64,000 nt of DNA from Warburgia ugandensis (Eukaryota; Streptophyta; Magnoliopsida; Canellales; Canellaceae): the NCBI GenBank assembly GCA_035236585.1, contig CP141136.1:55507136-55571135 (forward strand), given 5' to 3'. Position 1 is the stretch's first letter, and every line of letters begins with the position of its first letter. The notes beneath the pieces were generated by a model. It searched no databases. It was not told the origin of the DNA and saw only the letters and a list, made by a program, of their open reading frames with translations. The translations under genes and the position numbers were made by a program. Positions 39,101 to 47,759 of the stretch are shown in pieces.

Positions 39101-40466
39101 TAAATAACAAAATCATCTTCAACTTCTCCCTTGCCGGCTGGCACCTAACACATGACTCTCCTCCTTTTTCATTTGGGCTTGGGACTGGCATTGGCGGAGT
39201 TTCCACTTGTCCTATATAACCTAATAATTCTAAAACCAAAGTTCTAATAATTATGAAACCAAAGTTGGAATAGACCATAGTGCAATGTTCCATTGCAAGA
39301 CATGTTTGTTTTTGAGTTCCTTGTCCTAACTAGGTAACAAACATAATGATAAGGATCTCCTTTGGATTTTCATCCGATAGCATGATTGCAGCGGAAGCTT
39401 CGTGGTCCATGTACACAGGAGCTTCGTGCACCAGGGCTGCCCCTTCATCATGATTGTGGTGATGCTTCTGATTAGTTATAATCATCAGAAGAAATAATCC
39501 ATTATTCTCATAGATTATAGCTATGATCATAAAATTTAAGTACTTCAATTTTGATTGAAAGGAAATGCTAGAGAGGTCATTAATTTAAATTACTTCGATT
39601 TTACTGAAGATCTAGTTAATAACTTTTAGTTCTTTAGCACTGATACCTACTGCCAGAAAAGAAGGAGATAGAAATGTGCCACTATATCTTTGTAGAATTA
39701 ATATGTGCCATGTAGCACAGATGTGAGGTTTGCCAATATTTGTATATACAAACTCCACTCTTATCTTTTATGCCTTACTATTTACTTGTGCATTCTTGTG
39801 TAGGTGACGCCTCGATTTCCCGTTGTTTTGGCAACATGCCCAGTTGTACAGTTTGAGGTAATATTATTTCCCCGAGTTCCATACAAGTATTCAATCTCCC
39901 TGATTTCAGTGTTAAATTACTTTCTCAGTCTGTGATTGAGTCTATTTTCTTCATAAGACATTCCGTTTTTGTTGTGCTATTCTCAGAAATTAACCATGAG
40001 ATTATCTGCCTCAACACTTGTATGCAGTCTTCTGATTTGACTAATTTCCTTATTAATTTCACGTTTGTTGATTATCTTTCTAATCTTAAGTTCTTTCCTT
40101 ACATATCTCTCTATCTTCTGTTATTTCCTTAGCATAAACTGTCTGCATTAGATAGATTATTTGGTAGAGATGTTATCTTATCCATCAGAAACCTTGTTGC
40201 ATATGTAGGCCTCATGCCTTCCTCCATCTGCTCCGGACCCTGTGAAACAATCACAGTTCAGTCTTGGCTGTCAAGCGATTTTACCTCCAGAGAGCTTCCT
40301 TACAATAAGACTTCCATTTGTCTATGGTGTTCAACGGGAAGACAAAAGTCTCTATCCACTTAAACACCTTGAACATCAACCAGAACTGACCGCCTGGATT
40401 AGCAAGGGCACTGTGCTGCAGGTTATCTCAAGGGGAAACAATTTTGATGAGGAATTTCAGAAATAA
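23543..40466 (+). CDS. SMG8: SMG8, nonsense-mediated mRNA decay factor (4 coding exons)
   Basis: Join 23543-24163, 29116-32016, 39804-39857, 40209-40466, giving about 1277 residues. SMG8 partners SMG9 and restrains the SMG1 kinase that phosphorylates UPF1 in nonsense-mediated decay. The N-terminal G-domain-like part has [20 protein letters not shown] (about residues 92-111), ANVFGSGN and [15 protein letters not shown]. It continues across the first junction into [20 protein letters not shown]. Later come the alanine run, [18 protein letters not shown] (about 711) and [18 protein letters not shown]. The C-terminus has [16 protein letters not shown] and [13 protein letters not shown]. All introns are GT-AG in phase 0. 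ATG 23543 (CCATGG) was preferred to the in-frame ATG at 23507. The family in plants is about 1.2 kb of codons, so the length is full. No stop or frameshift was seen. Exon joins are inferred, not backed by transcripts. Confidence 0.93.
26350..26833 (+). mobile_element. RTE-clade LINE, 5'-truncated (SMG8 intron 1)
   Basis: Contains the 3' end of an [46 protein letters not shown] and IGNKMREI, then a frame change. The 3' UTR is GACCCCTAATTGGGATAAGG and the tail is (GAT)n at about 26812-26832. The plus-strand orientation is sense to SMG8. The same segments occur on the minus strand in the copies at 35734-39201 and 42210-44735. Confidence 0.92.
26981..27008. repeat. (TTGCCA)n short tandem repeat
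   Basis: About 4.7 copies of TTGCCA in SMG8 intron 1, followed by degenerate TTTCTA repeats. Confidence 0.9.
28700..28743 (+). mobile_element. 44-bp RTE LINE 3' end with 18-bp target duplication
   Basis: Only the last part of the RTE 3' UTR (GGCCGACCCCTAATTGGTAT...) and a GAT-type tail (GATGATAGTGATGATG) are present. They are flanked by a perfect direct repeat ATTTAACTTTAACAGAGT at 28682-28699 and 28744-28761. This is the signature of an extremely 5'-truncated target-primed insertion. Confidence 0.9.
28874..29170 (+). repeat. Tandem duplication spanning the exon 2 acceptor of SMG8
   Basis: Segment 28874-29020 is a diverged copy of 29030-29170, offset about 156 bp. Shared words are GAATTGTAGTG/GAATTGTTGTG, TTATATAGCT, CTTGAATTCAG/CTTGAGTTCAG, GTTTGCCAT, TACCTTCATGAAG and TACTCA. 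The functional copy has the acceptor AATGCAG before GTTTGCC. The upstream copy reads GACGCAT there, so its AG is lost, and its exon-like part has stops. Confidence 0.85.
29116..32016 (+). CDS. SMG8: SMG8 exon 2
   Basis: 967 codons, open throughout. It starts [15 protein letters not shown] directly after acceptor AATGCAG, in frame with exon 1, and ends ...ISQLQRIFL before donor GTATGT at 32017. It holds the bulk of the protein: a serine-rich segment, [15 protein letters not shown], an alanine run at about 30025-30062 ([15 protein letters not shown]), [34 protein letters not shown] cysteine-rich sequence, and [15 protein letters not shown]. Near the end lies a CPHCRTH pair of cysteines. Confidence 0.95.
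35262..35678 (+). repeat. 209-bp tandem duplication with acceptor-like tracts (SMG8 intron 2)
   Basis: Unit 1 (35262-35470) and unit 2 (35471-35678) are about 95% identical. Each begins CTTTTGCTTCTCTGCAGAG and also has TTCTTTTGCAGAGT, so each unit holds two pyrimidine tracts ending in CAG that look like splice acceptors. Confidence 0.88.
36083..37316 (-). pseudogene. RTE reverse transcriptase domain (broken)
   Basis: Minus-strand pieces. 37119-37316 has [20 protein letters not shown]. 36754-37137 has [44 protein letters not shown] and [17 protein letters not shown]. 36541-36750 has [20 protein letters not shown]. The catalytic FADD box reads FAND at 36520-36531, so the second catalytic aspartate pair is damaged, and the Trp codon just before it is a stop. 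36083-36469 holds the region after the palm, including [15 protein letters not shown] and [15 protein letters not shown]. These features are typical of RTE-clade RT. Confidence 0.92.
37422..38560 (-). pseudogene. RTE apurinic-type endonuclease and linker (broken)
   Basis: The endonuclease starts near 38556: [32 protein letters not shown] and [13 protein letters not shown]. These give the conserved Q-E-T-K-W and S-A-Y-A-P motifs of APE-type LINE endonucleases. 37767-38111 carries the end, with [16 protein letters not shown] and [13 protein letters not shown], where the final histidine-aspartate pair is normally found. 37422-37634 is the linker towards RT. In the family this enzyme nicks target DNA to prime reverse transcription. 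Confidence 0.88.
38918..38983. repeat. Foldback 1, 18-bp perfect stem
   Basis: 38918-38935 (AAGCTGAAGATGATTTTG) is the exact inverted complement of 38966-38983. Pairing continues imperfectly inward (ATTTCTTCCT with AGGAAAAAAAT). The total is about 66 nt with a loop of about 7 nt. Confidence 0.85.
39031..39124. repeat. Foldback 2, long imperfect stem
   Basis: About 40-nt arms, for example GGAGATGATTTTTATTTCTT against the complement of AATAACAAAATCATCTTC, then TTCCTTGCAAACTAATAT against ATATTCATTTGTAGGAAGGA. Both foldbacks are followed by a TCTCCC(C/T)TGCCGGCTGGCACCT segment, so they are diverged copies of one 112-bp unit. Confidence 0.8.
39402..39447 (+). mobile_element. Au-like SINE, 3' terminal fragment
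   Basis: GGAGCTTCGTGCACCAGGGC and TGCCCCTT match the 3' end of the Au-like SINE (GGGAGCTTAGTGCACCGGGCTGCCC-type). The rest of the element is absent. Confidence 0.6.
39804..39857 (+). CDS. SMG8: SMG8 exon 3
   Basis: 54 bp, 18 codons ([18 protein letters not shown]), too short for an ORF scan. Acceptor TTGTGTAG lies directly before it and donor GTAATA after it. It keeps the frame between ...QRIFL and [10 protein letters not shown]... Such a tiny exon after a 7.8-kb intron would easily be missed by gene prediction. Confidence 0.88.
40209..40466 (+). CDS. SMG8: SMG8 exon 4 (C-terminus)
   Basis: Acceptor CATATGTAG lies before [20 protein letters not shown]. The conserved C-terminus follows: [20 protein letters not shown] and [20 protein letters not shown]. 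Stop TAA at 40464-40466. Intron 3 is 351 bp. Confidence 0.93.
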   Translation, partial: ASCLPPSAPDPVKQSQFSLGCQAILPPESFLTIRLPFVYGVQREDKSLYPLKHLEHQPELTAWISKGTVLQVISRGNNFDEEFQK

Positions 40467-40571
40467 ATAAAAGCATCCGATCCAATCAGCCATTAAAGAT
40501 ACGTGTGAAGTACAGTTGGCATACCGTATAGATAGCTCTCTTTATCTGAGGTGAGGTTTAAGATTGGGAGA

Positions 40572-40671
40572 TTTTAGCTATATGATGTTTACTTTGACAT
40601 TACCTTTCTAAGTATCTCTTTTTTTAGTTATATGATGTTTACTTTGACATTACCTTTCTAAGCATCTCTTT
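40572..40671. repeat. 50-bp tandem duplication
   Basis: Two adjacent copies, each with TATATGATGTTTACTTTGAC and ATTACCTTTCTAAG. They differ at a few bases and lie in the probable 3' UTR of SMG8. Confidence 0.85.
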
Positions 40672-41176
40672 TCAGTAAATGTGATGACTGTGAATGATGG
40701 CACAGATCTATTGTACAGTCTATATGTATGGAGTTATCTCAAAGTAGCCTGTTTTTAACCATTACAGTTGGGATCACCCCTTAATCTACGGATTATACAT
40801 GTTGAACTAGTTCACAAATTCAAACCTCAATTCTTTCTCCTGAGTTGCAGACTGCGGGCCAGGTAATGAGAGATACTTGAAAGTTCCCCTTGTTTGATGG
40901 TTTGGGTTGGGACATAGTAAAAGGCTAACTAGTTTGAGTTGTAACTTGATCCATGTTACAAGCATGTTGGTTCATTCAAATTAAATGCGTGAGTAGCCAA
41001 ATTTGTTCAATAAATCATATGTGCCAATGTGTTACCTATAGGATCTTCTTTGTGTCTTTCCCTTTACTTTTAATGTTGCACAATTACCTTGATTCGTGGT
41101 ATGACTTACCTCTTTCAGTTAATAACTGGCTGTCTGAATCCTTTGGAAAGTTCCATAAAAAGGACAAGTAAAAAAC

Positions 41177-41178
<2 letters not shown>

Positions 41179-41243
<65 letters not shown>
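41179..41243. repeat. (CT)n microsatellite, about 65 bp
   Basis: Uninterrupted CT dinucleotides about 0.7 kb downstream of the SMG8 stop codon. The open frames covering it are artefacts. Confidence 0.97.
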
Positions 41244-41246
<3 letters not shown>

Positions 41247-42209
41247 CTCTCTTCTCAATACGTCTGTATCTATTATGTGTGTATGTAACATATAAAATGA
41301 CAATCATAATGTCGCCATTAATATGACTCAAGTCCTCAATGTGCCATGTGTATGTCATTTGAACTGCTAATGATCATGATTGCTGTCCGCGGTCATTTCT
41401 CACTAAAATGGGTATCATATCCTGTAATTAGGGCATCTTTCAGGTTTTGGTTGGTTACAACTGATATTGATAATGTTATCCATGTACACATTGGCTATGG
41501 ATGCCATGTCATCCAGCAAGGTCTCAGGGCATTATGTTTCCACATTGTGATTTAACAGGCTGAAAACCTGATTACAAATGTGTTCCAAATTGGACATGAT
41601 TCCTGTTGGTGGTATCAGTATAAGCAAGAAATATCTAAGAGCCAAATTCTGTGAACATTATACTGCGATTCTATTACAGTAATACTCATTGTACTCGGGG
41701 TACATTGTTTTCTGTTATAACCCACTGTATTAATTTCTTTAACATGTATTCATATTATACATGTGGTATTTTACTCTGACGTATCCTGTTATTGATTTTT
41801 TGGGTATTTGTTTTCATATTGTACTAAGACCTTTGCTATGGCCTCAATGATGATGACTAAGACGTTTGCTATATTATTGTGCTAAGTACTCTATTGTTGA
41901 AATTTACTGCTGTGTTATCATATAATTTCATTAATGGTAGGTATGATATATAAACATATAGAGCTTTTAAACCATTATGCAGTCCATTTGTAATGAGATA
42001 TGGGTCTCACATAGTATTTGTTACATAAACTGTATCTTTTACTAAGATATGGAGACCGCATAATGTTATGTAGTGTATAACACATGTCTTATGTTCTTAA
42101 GATGCTACTTTAATTACACATGATGCAGGGTGCTCTAGCATGGGTGTGTGACCAGAAACTATTTTGGAGCAAAACTCTCCTGCATTAACCTGGCTAGATC
42201 AAACGTTTA

Positions 42210-44735
42210 TGCTAAAGTCATCGTCATCAAAGCCTTATCCCGATTAAGAGTTGGCTACATGAATCTTGTTTCTCCATTCCCCTTTGTCAAGCGTCATGGC
42301 TTCTTTTAGTCTGAAAGTCTTTAAATCTTCTTACAACTTCTATCTACACCCTTTTGGGCCTTCGTCTTGCCCTTTTAGAACCTTTGACGTGGATCGACTC
42401 ACTCCTTCTAATTGTTGCCGTTTTTGGTTCCGTTGGACATGTCCAAACCATCTAATCCTCCCTCATCTTGTTACCTATTGATGCTACTCATAAGTTTCCT
42501 CTAAAGTTTCCATTTCTAATTCTATCATTTCTCATCTTGCCACTCATCTGTCGTAACATCTTTATTATGGCTATGCTCATCCCATTTCCATGTTGTTCCT
42601 TAACTACCTAACAATCTAATACACAGAGCATGACTATCCTTACAAATATCCTATAGAAGTTTTGTTTCAGTTTGAGTGGCATCTGTCAATCACAAATAAC
42701 TCCAGAGGCACATCTCCTTTTGTTCCAACCTTGGATTCTCTGGTTAACATCCTCTTAATCTCTTAGCTCTCATGAATTATTGATCTCAAGTATTGAAAGT
42801 GGTCTTTTTGGGGGATTTCTTGATTATCAATCTTTGCTGGCTACTTCTTTCCTTACCAAAATTGCATTCCATATGCTCTGTCTTAGGTTGCCTAATTTTA
42901 AATCCTTTACATTGTATAGTGTTTCTCTGTAGCATTTTAAATCCTTTAGACCCTATGTGGTCTGCTCCTTCCTTGTGTCGTGGATACGTGGGAGCATTGT
43001 GCACCGGGCTGCCCTTTTTTAGACGTTATAGTATTTTTGCACAACTCTAGCTTTGTGTTTACGCCTCCCTTGTCTTATCGATTAAAACTATGTCATCCGC
43101 AAATAACATGCACCATAGAATCTCCTCATGCATCTATTTTGTTAACTCATTCAAAACCAACATGAAAAGGTGCATGCTCAATGCCGATCCTTGGTACAAT
43201 CCTATAGTGATGAGGAAATCATCAGTCTCTCTGTGAGTAGACCTAACATTTGTTACCACTTCCTAATGCATTTAACGTGGTTTAAGTTCTTCTTCTTCTG
43301 TTCTCTCATTTTTGCAAGTTTAGACGCATCTTTCTCACCTTCTTTTGACCCTAGTCTATTATAGAGATCATCATATGCCTTGAGTTTAGCCTTACGACTC
43401 CCTTATTAACCTTTTTAGCATTCTTATATTGCTTAAAGTTTTTGTTATTTCCAGTTCTCTACCATGCTTTAAAATACAACCATATCTCTTTAATAACCTT
43501 TTGCACTTTTTCACTTCCCCACCAAGTTTCCTTTACCGGCTACTTTTTACCTTTAGATACTCTTAGAACATCTTTTGCCACTTTCTTAATGGACTCAGCC
43601 ATATTAGTCCACTTGGTGTTTACTTCTGTTGCATTGTTTCACTTTTCTTTTTTCTACTATCAACTTGTTTGTGAATGATGTTATCTCCTCTCCTTTTAAG
43701 TTCCTCCACTTAGTTATCAAACACCTATAAAGTTCATTTTCTTTTTCTCATCTCTTAATATAAATATCTATAACTATTAACCTATGTTGTATGGTTAAAC
43801 TCTCATTGGGTATCACCTTAGAATCCTTACACATTGATCTTTCGGTATTCCTATGTAGAAAAAAGTCTATTTGGCTTTTGTACGATCCACTTGTAAAGGT
43901 TAGTAAGTATCCATCCCTCTTTGCAAAATATGTGTTTGCTAGAGTTAGGTTATATGCCAAAGCAAAATCGATGATAGTTTCTTCCTTCATTACCATACCC
44001 TCCATTTACCCTATCATATCCGTCCTTTTCTTTTCCTATATGCCCATTTAAGTATGCTCCTATAAATATCACCATTGTATTGGGAATTTATTGCATTGCT
44101 ATCTTCCCAGAACTGTCTCTTAATTCTATTTTCTAACCTTACCTGTGAGGTGTATGCACTTACAACATTAATGATCTTCACTCCTAGAACAAGTTTTATT
44201 AGTAGAATTCTACCACTAGTTCTTCTAACATGTACAACTTTATTCTTTAATTCTTTATCCACTACCTTCTCTATGCTATTTCTATTATTGTCTTTTCTTG
44301 CATAACAGAGCTTATACCCATTGATTTCTCTAGTTTTAGCCCCTTTTTCTCTTCGTTTCTTAGGCACAAGCTATGTTGACTCTCCTGTGTTTCATTTTAT
44401 ATAATAACTCTATACTTTTACTTGTCAATGTGCCTATATTCTATGTGGCGATATGAATCTTATTCTTTTGAGCTAGTCTTTTTATTTGCGGACATGTAGA
44501 ATAGCGTAGGAACTCCTGCTTAGTTCCTACTGCACCTGGGTTTTGATGTAGCATTTGAGAGAACACTCTATCAGCCCTTGTCCATTTCCCACTACATCTA
44601 GGCTCCGATGCAGTGCGTCACTTATGGGGTATGCCCTAGCCTAAGGGAGTGTCTTAGTCCTTAGATTCATGTCATAGGATTTGCCCGGCTCATAACATGA
44701 TGCAAACTTCCTCATTAATCTGGGCTGGAGACCAG
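42210..44735 (-). mobile_element. RTE-clade LINE, internally deleted copy
   Basis: Minus-strand copy parallel to the one at 35734-39201. The 3' end is near 42215. Endonuclease pieces lie at 43748-44005 ([32 protein letters not shown]) and 44014-44367 (INGYKLCYARKDNNR). The catalytic box reads FADD (43092-43103), unlike the FAND of the other copy. At about 43258 the sequence jumps from GTTTGTTACCAC to the linker, removing about 700 bp that encode the RT fingers and palm. A SINE fragment lies at 42966-43018. Confidence 0.88.
42966..43018 (+). mobile_element. Au-like SINE, 3' fragment inside RTE copy
   Basis: GTGGATACGTGGGAGCATTG then TGCACCGGGCTGCCCTTTTT match the 3' end of the Au-like SINE. 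The other RTE copy lacks this segment at the same point, so it is an insertion. Confidence 0.7.
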
Positions 44736-47470
44736 CTGCGAGATCATAAAACCATGTTGGCAGATTTAAATGTCTCTGCTGAAGTCTTTAGTGTAAATCT
44801 ACTGTGACTTGGTGGATTTAAGCCTTGAACTTTATTGGGGTTATGATTTTGTTACCTTTGCATCAAACTGTGGCATAACTATATCTTACAGAGATTGATG
44901 AAAGTTGTCAAACTTCATGTCTTGGTATAAATTGCTTCTAGCTAATTGCTCATTTTGCTATTATAAGTTCTTTTTGGCCCCATTATCTATTGGAGTTGTT
45001 TTAGATGTGTTATTGCTTGCATATCTGGAATGCATTTTCAGATATTATGATTTAAAAGTTACCTACTTTGACTGCTCTATGCCAAGATACTTTCATCATC
45101 TTATGGTGCTTTTCATTATGCCTTGTGTCATGGACATTTTGCTATTATAAAAGGAGATTATATTTGCGACTTTGTACTGATGAAGTGCAGTAAAAAAAGC
45201 CACATACTTTGAGCATGTAATTCTGTGGCAGTATGGAGCCGACTGGCAACACTTACATACTCTGGTTTATTGAATTATGCTGGATCATTCTGTATAAATC
45301 TGTGTAACAGTTGGGGATAATCCAGTAAACCAGATTATCTAAGCTTTGCCATTGGGCCCAATGTATTGCCTGCATTTCAGTTATGTATATTTAGGCAGAA
45401 ACTTCTATTGGTGCGTCCTTGATGAAGGGTAAATTTTTTTATTATAGGCTGACATTTTATTCTGGTTACATGGTTAGTCCATTAATCAGCCAATGCATCC
45501 GTTAAATAGAATCTTTGGACCATAATTATATGCTATCACATATCCATTGTCGCAATTAAATCTCATTGTCACAATCCATATAAGTCACTATTTTTGATGG
45601 AACATGCATGTCTGTTGAATGTTTCCCTCCATAAAATTCTCTGAAAGGTTCTTTGAATGGCCTGTTGTGCTCCACAAAAACAGGGGAATGCAGTCCATTG
45701 CTTTTATGATTCTCTGAGAAATGTATGTGCATTTTTTTGACCCATTGCTAGGTGAACATAGATTTACTCTTAGGTTGCCTGAATAATTTGAGGCCCCATC
45801 TTTTCTGGGTAGGTGTTGGATATTCTTGCATATTTCATTTCTGTTGATTTCCCCCAAACTTTTCAAATTGTTTTACGACTGGAGTTGCATAATAGTAATT
45901 ATTTTCTGATGCAGATTGTGACCATCGAAGATCAATTTTGCTGTGTATCTGAATTGTATTTAGATGCAGTTTGGTGTGTAAGCTTGCAATTTTTTTTATT
46001 TTTTATATTGGGTCCTTTTCATGTTTCTCTCCTTCCAGGTTGCTTAACCAAATTGAACCCAAGATCCAACCAGACTGGACACCTCAAATGACACTAAGGT
46101 TCAAGCACACCTTTCATCTATTCGAGATAGAAAGGGACGTCAAGCAAATTGCATAGGATTTGGTGCAAGTCTTTTTCACTCCAAAAATTACTGGCGCAGT
46201 CTAATGAGGAAGTGAATTCTGTAACACGCTGGAGAATCATGTGGCTGAGTTGTTGAGAAATCATGTCTTGAGAAAGTATGCTTTTCCTTTTTTCTTTTAT
46301 TTTGTGAGTTTTTTTCTCAGGTTAGAGGGGTCATTATTTAATATATCCTTGTGCTTGCAGATGACAAAAATGGAGCAACCATATGATGGTCACCGCTTGT
46401 AAACCAGCACCAGGATCTCTTATATTTAATCATACATGCGACACAAGTTGGTGATCCAGATTACACAGCGTCAGGGAAAATCTTAGATATGCCATGCACA
46501 ATAAATCCTGACACTGGATGATCCCTACGCCAATATCACAAGGTGAACATGAATGGCTTAGAAATTTCAAAAACATAGGTAGCATAACCTTAACCAGTTG
46601 GAGGGTTAATGCTATCAAATGGAGAAAGCTTCTTTCGGGAATTATCGACCGTCCAGAATGTGCCCAAAACATGAACTATTTGGATTACCAACCATCTGAA
46701 CTCCCCGTATTGTTTCAGCTGCCTGTGTATGACAGGCAGAGACACCATATAATCTCTCATAGAAGTCATCTCTTTTTCCCATCTCTCTTTTTCCTTTGTC
46801 TTGTGGCTGTCATGTATGTTCTCTTCAGATGGTTTGGTGTACTTCTAGCTCTATCTGTGGTGAGTATTTACTTAACAGTAATGACTGTGCATACAACTTT
46901 AGGTGGACTAGCTTCTGGACCAATAAGATTCAACCTGAATTGAACCCAGTTCATAGGTGGAAGCTCAACCTTGACCCCCACTAATTACCAGGTGATTCCC
47001 AAGGTTTTTGAGTTCTGTTATTTTCTGCCATCACTGGCTCCTCCCCATGTTGGAAGGCCTGTGGTATGCACTAACGCACAGGCCATGTGCATAAGAATGT
47101 TGCTCTGTGGAACCCTGTAATGCTGAAACTTCAATAATCTTGTCGTAGCGGTTTCAGCCAAGAAATTCGAAACAAGGCACATTCCTCTCTACTTCCATTG
47201 ATTATAAGCGATCCTGAAATCTTCTCTCTTGGCGTTAAAGGATTCAGGCATTTGCTTAACCTACAACTGGGATGAAAAGCTTTTGCTGAACCGCTTGATG
47301 ACATGAGCCATATGAGGCTTCTTAGGTATGAAATATCTCTCCATATGTATTGTCGAGTATGGTGTGAGAAGTAGCAGAATCTTCTTTTTAAATGACATGA
47401 GTTGCACATAGTAGGCTAGAGTTGTTCAATTAAGCTTCTAGAAATGCCCATTGCATTGGAGCACGAGTAA
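44736..47470. other. No supported gene
   Basis: AT-rich DNA. The longest frame, 46518-46943 (141 codons), has a hydrophobic C-terminal half (FFPSLFFLCLVAVMYVLF) but no recognisable family, no conserved-looking start and stops just outside. It is not called. 46029-46160 and 46900-46990 share a peptide-like NQIEPKIQPDW/NKIQPELNP resemblance that may be chance. Confidence 0.5.
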
Positions 47471-47473
47471 ATT

Positions 47474-47752
47474 GTATAGCTACTATAATTCAATCCTTTT
47501 GACGTACTTGAGAGATTTCTAATCCATTATTTCAATGATCCAGACCATTAATGTGGTGGGGTATAAATGGATGAGTAATACCTAGGACTTATCCACCATC
47601 TGTTTTGTTATGTGGGTTGATTCCATAACATGTCTTAGCGTGTGGATGGTTTGGATCATTGAATTTAGTGGGCTATACTTGTTCTTTAGGATTTAGACAA
47701 CTAATTTTTTTCTAGGTGAAAAGTATACGTTGCCCTGAAATTGTAGCTATCC
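47474..47752. mobile_element. Foldback MITE-like element, about 280 bp
   Basis: Imperfect inverted repeats run from GTATAGCTAC at 47474 to GTAGCTATCC at 47743-47752. Inner arms are TTCAATGATCCAGACCATTA (about 47529) against the complement of GGTTTGGATCATTGAATT (about 47658). No clear target duplication or transposase was seen. Confidence 0.6.
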
Positions 47753-47759
47753 ATTGCTA

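Larger units (their letters stand above)
35734..39201 (-). mobile_element. RTE-clade LINE, nearly full length, inactive (SMG8 intron 2)
   Basis: Minus-strand non-LTR element with an endonuclease-RT frame. The tail (TCATCATCATCA on the plus strand) is at 35737-35750. The 12-bp repeat TCCACTTGTCCT occurs at 35722-35733 and again at 39202-39213, fitting a target duplication around a 3.5-kb insertion. The coding frame is broken by several stops and shifts. The region beyond about 38890 is the 5' end and holds two foldbacks. It is antisense to SMG8. Confidence 0.88.
32017..39803 (+). other. SMG8 intron 2 (about 7.8 kb)
   Basis: Bounded by GTATGT and TTGTGTAG. 32020-35260 is ordinary AT-rich intron sequence with no recognisable element. 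A 209-bp tandem duplication, a nearly full-length RTE LINE and a SINE fragment follow. Open frames such as 33341-33805 (154 codons) have no family similarity. Confidence 0.85.
40467..42205. other. Downstream of SMG8: 3' UTR and spacer
   Basis: Should include the SMG8 3' UTR, although no decisive poly(A) signal was picked. It contains a 50-bp tandem duplication (about 40572-40671, units with TATATGATGTTTACTTTGAC) and the CT microsatellite at 41179-41243. No coding sequence was recognised. Confidence 0.55.

Noticed and set aside
46518-46943. 141-codon frame with a hydrophobic stretch
   Set aside because: No recognisable family, no supporting splice structure, AT-rich flanks. A hydrophobic stretch is expected by chance in T-rich DNA.
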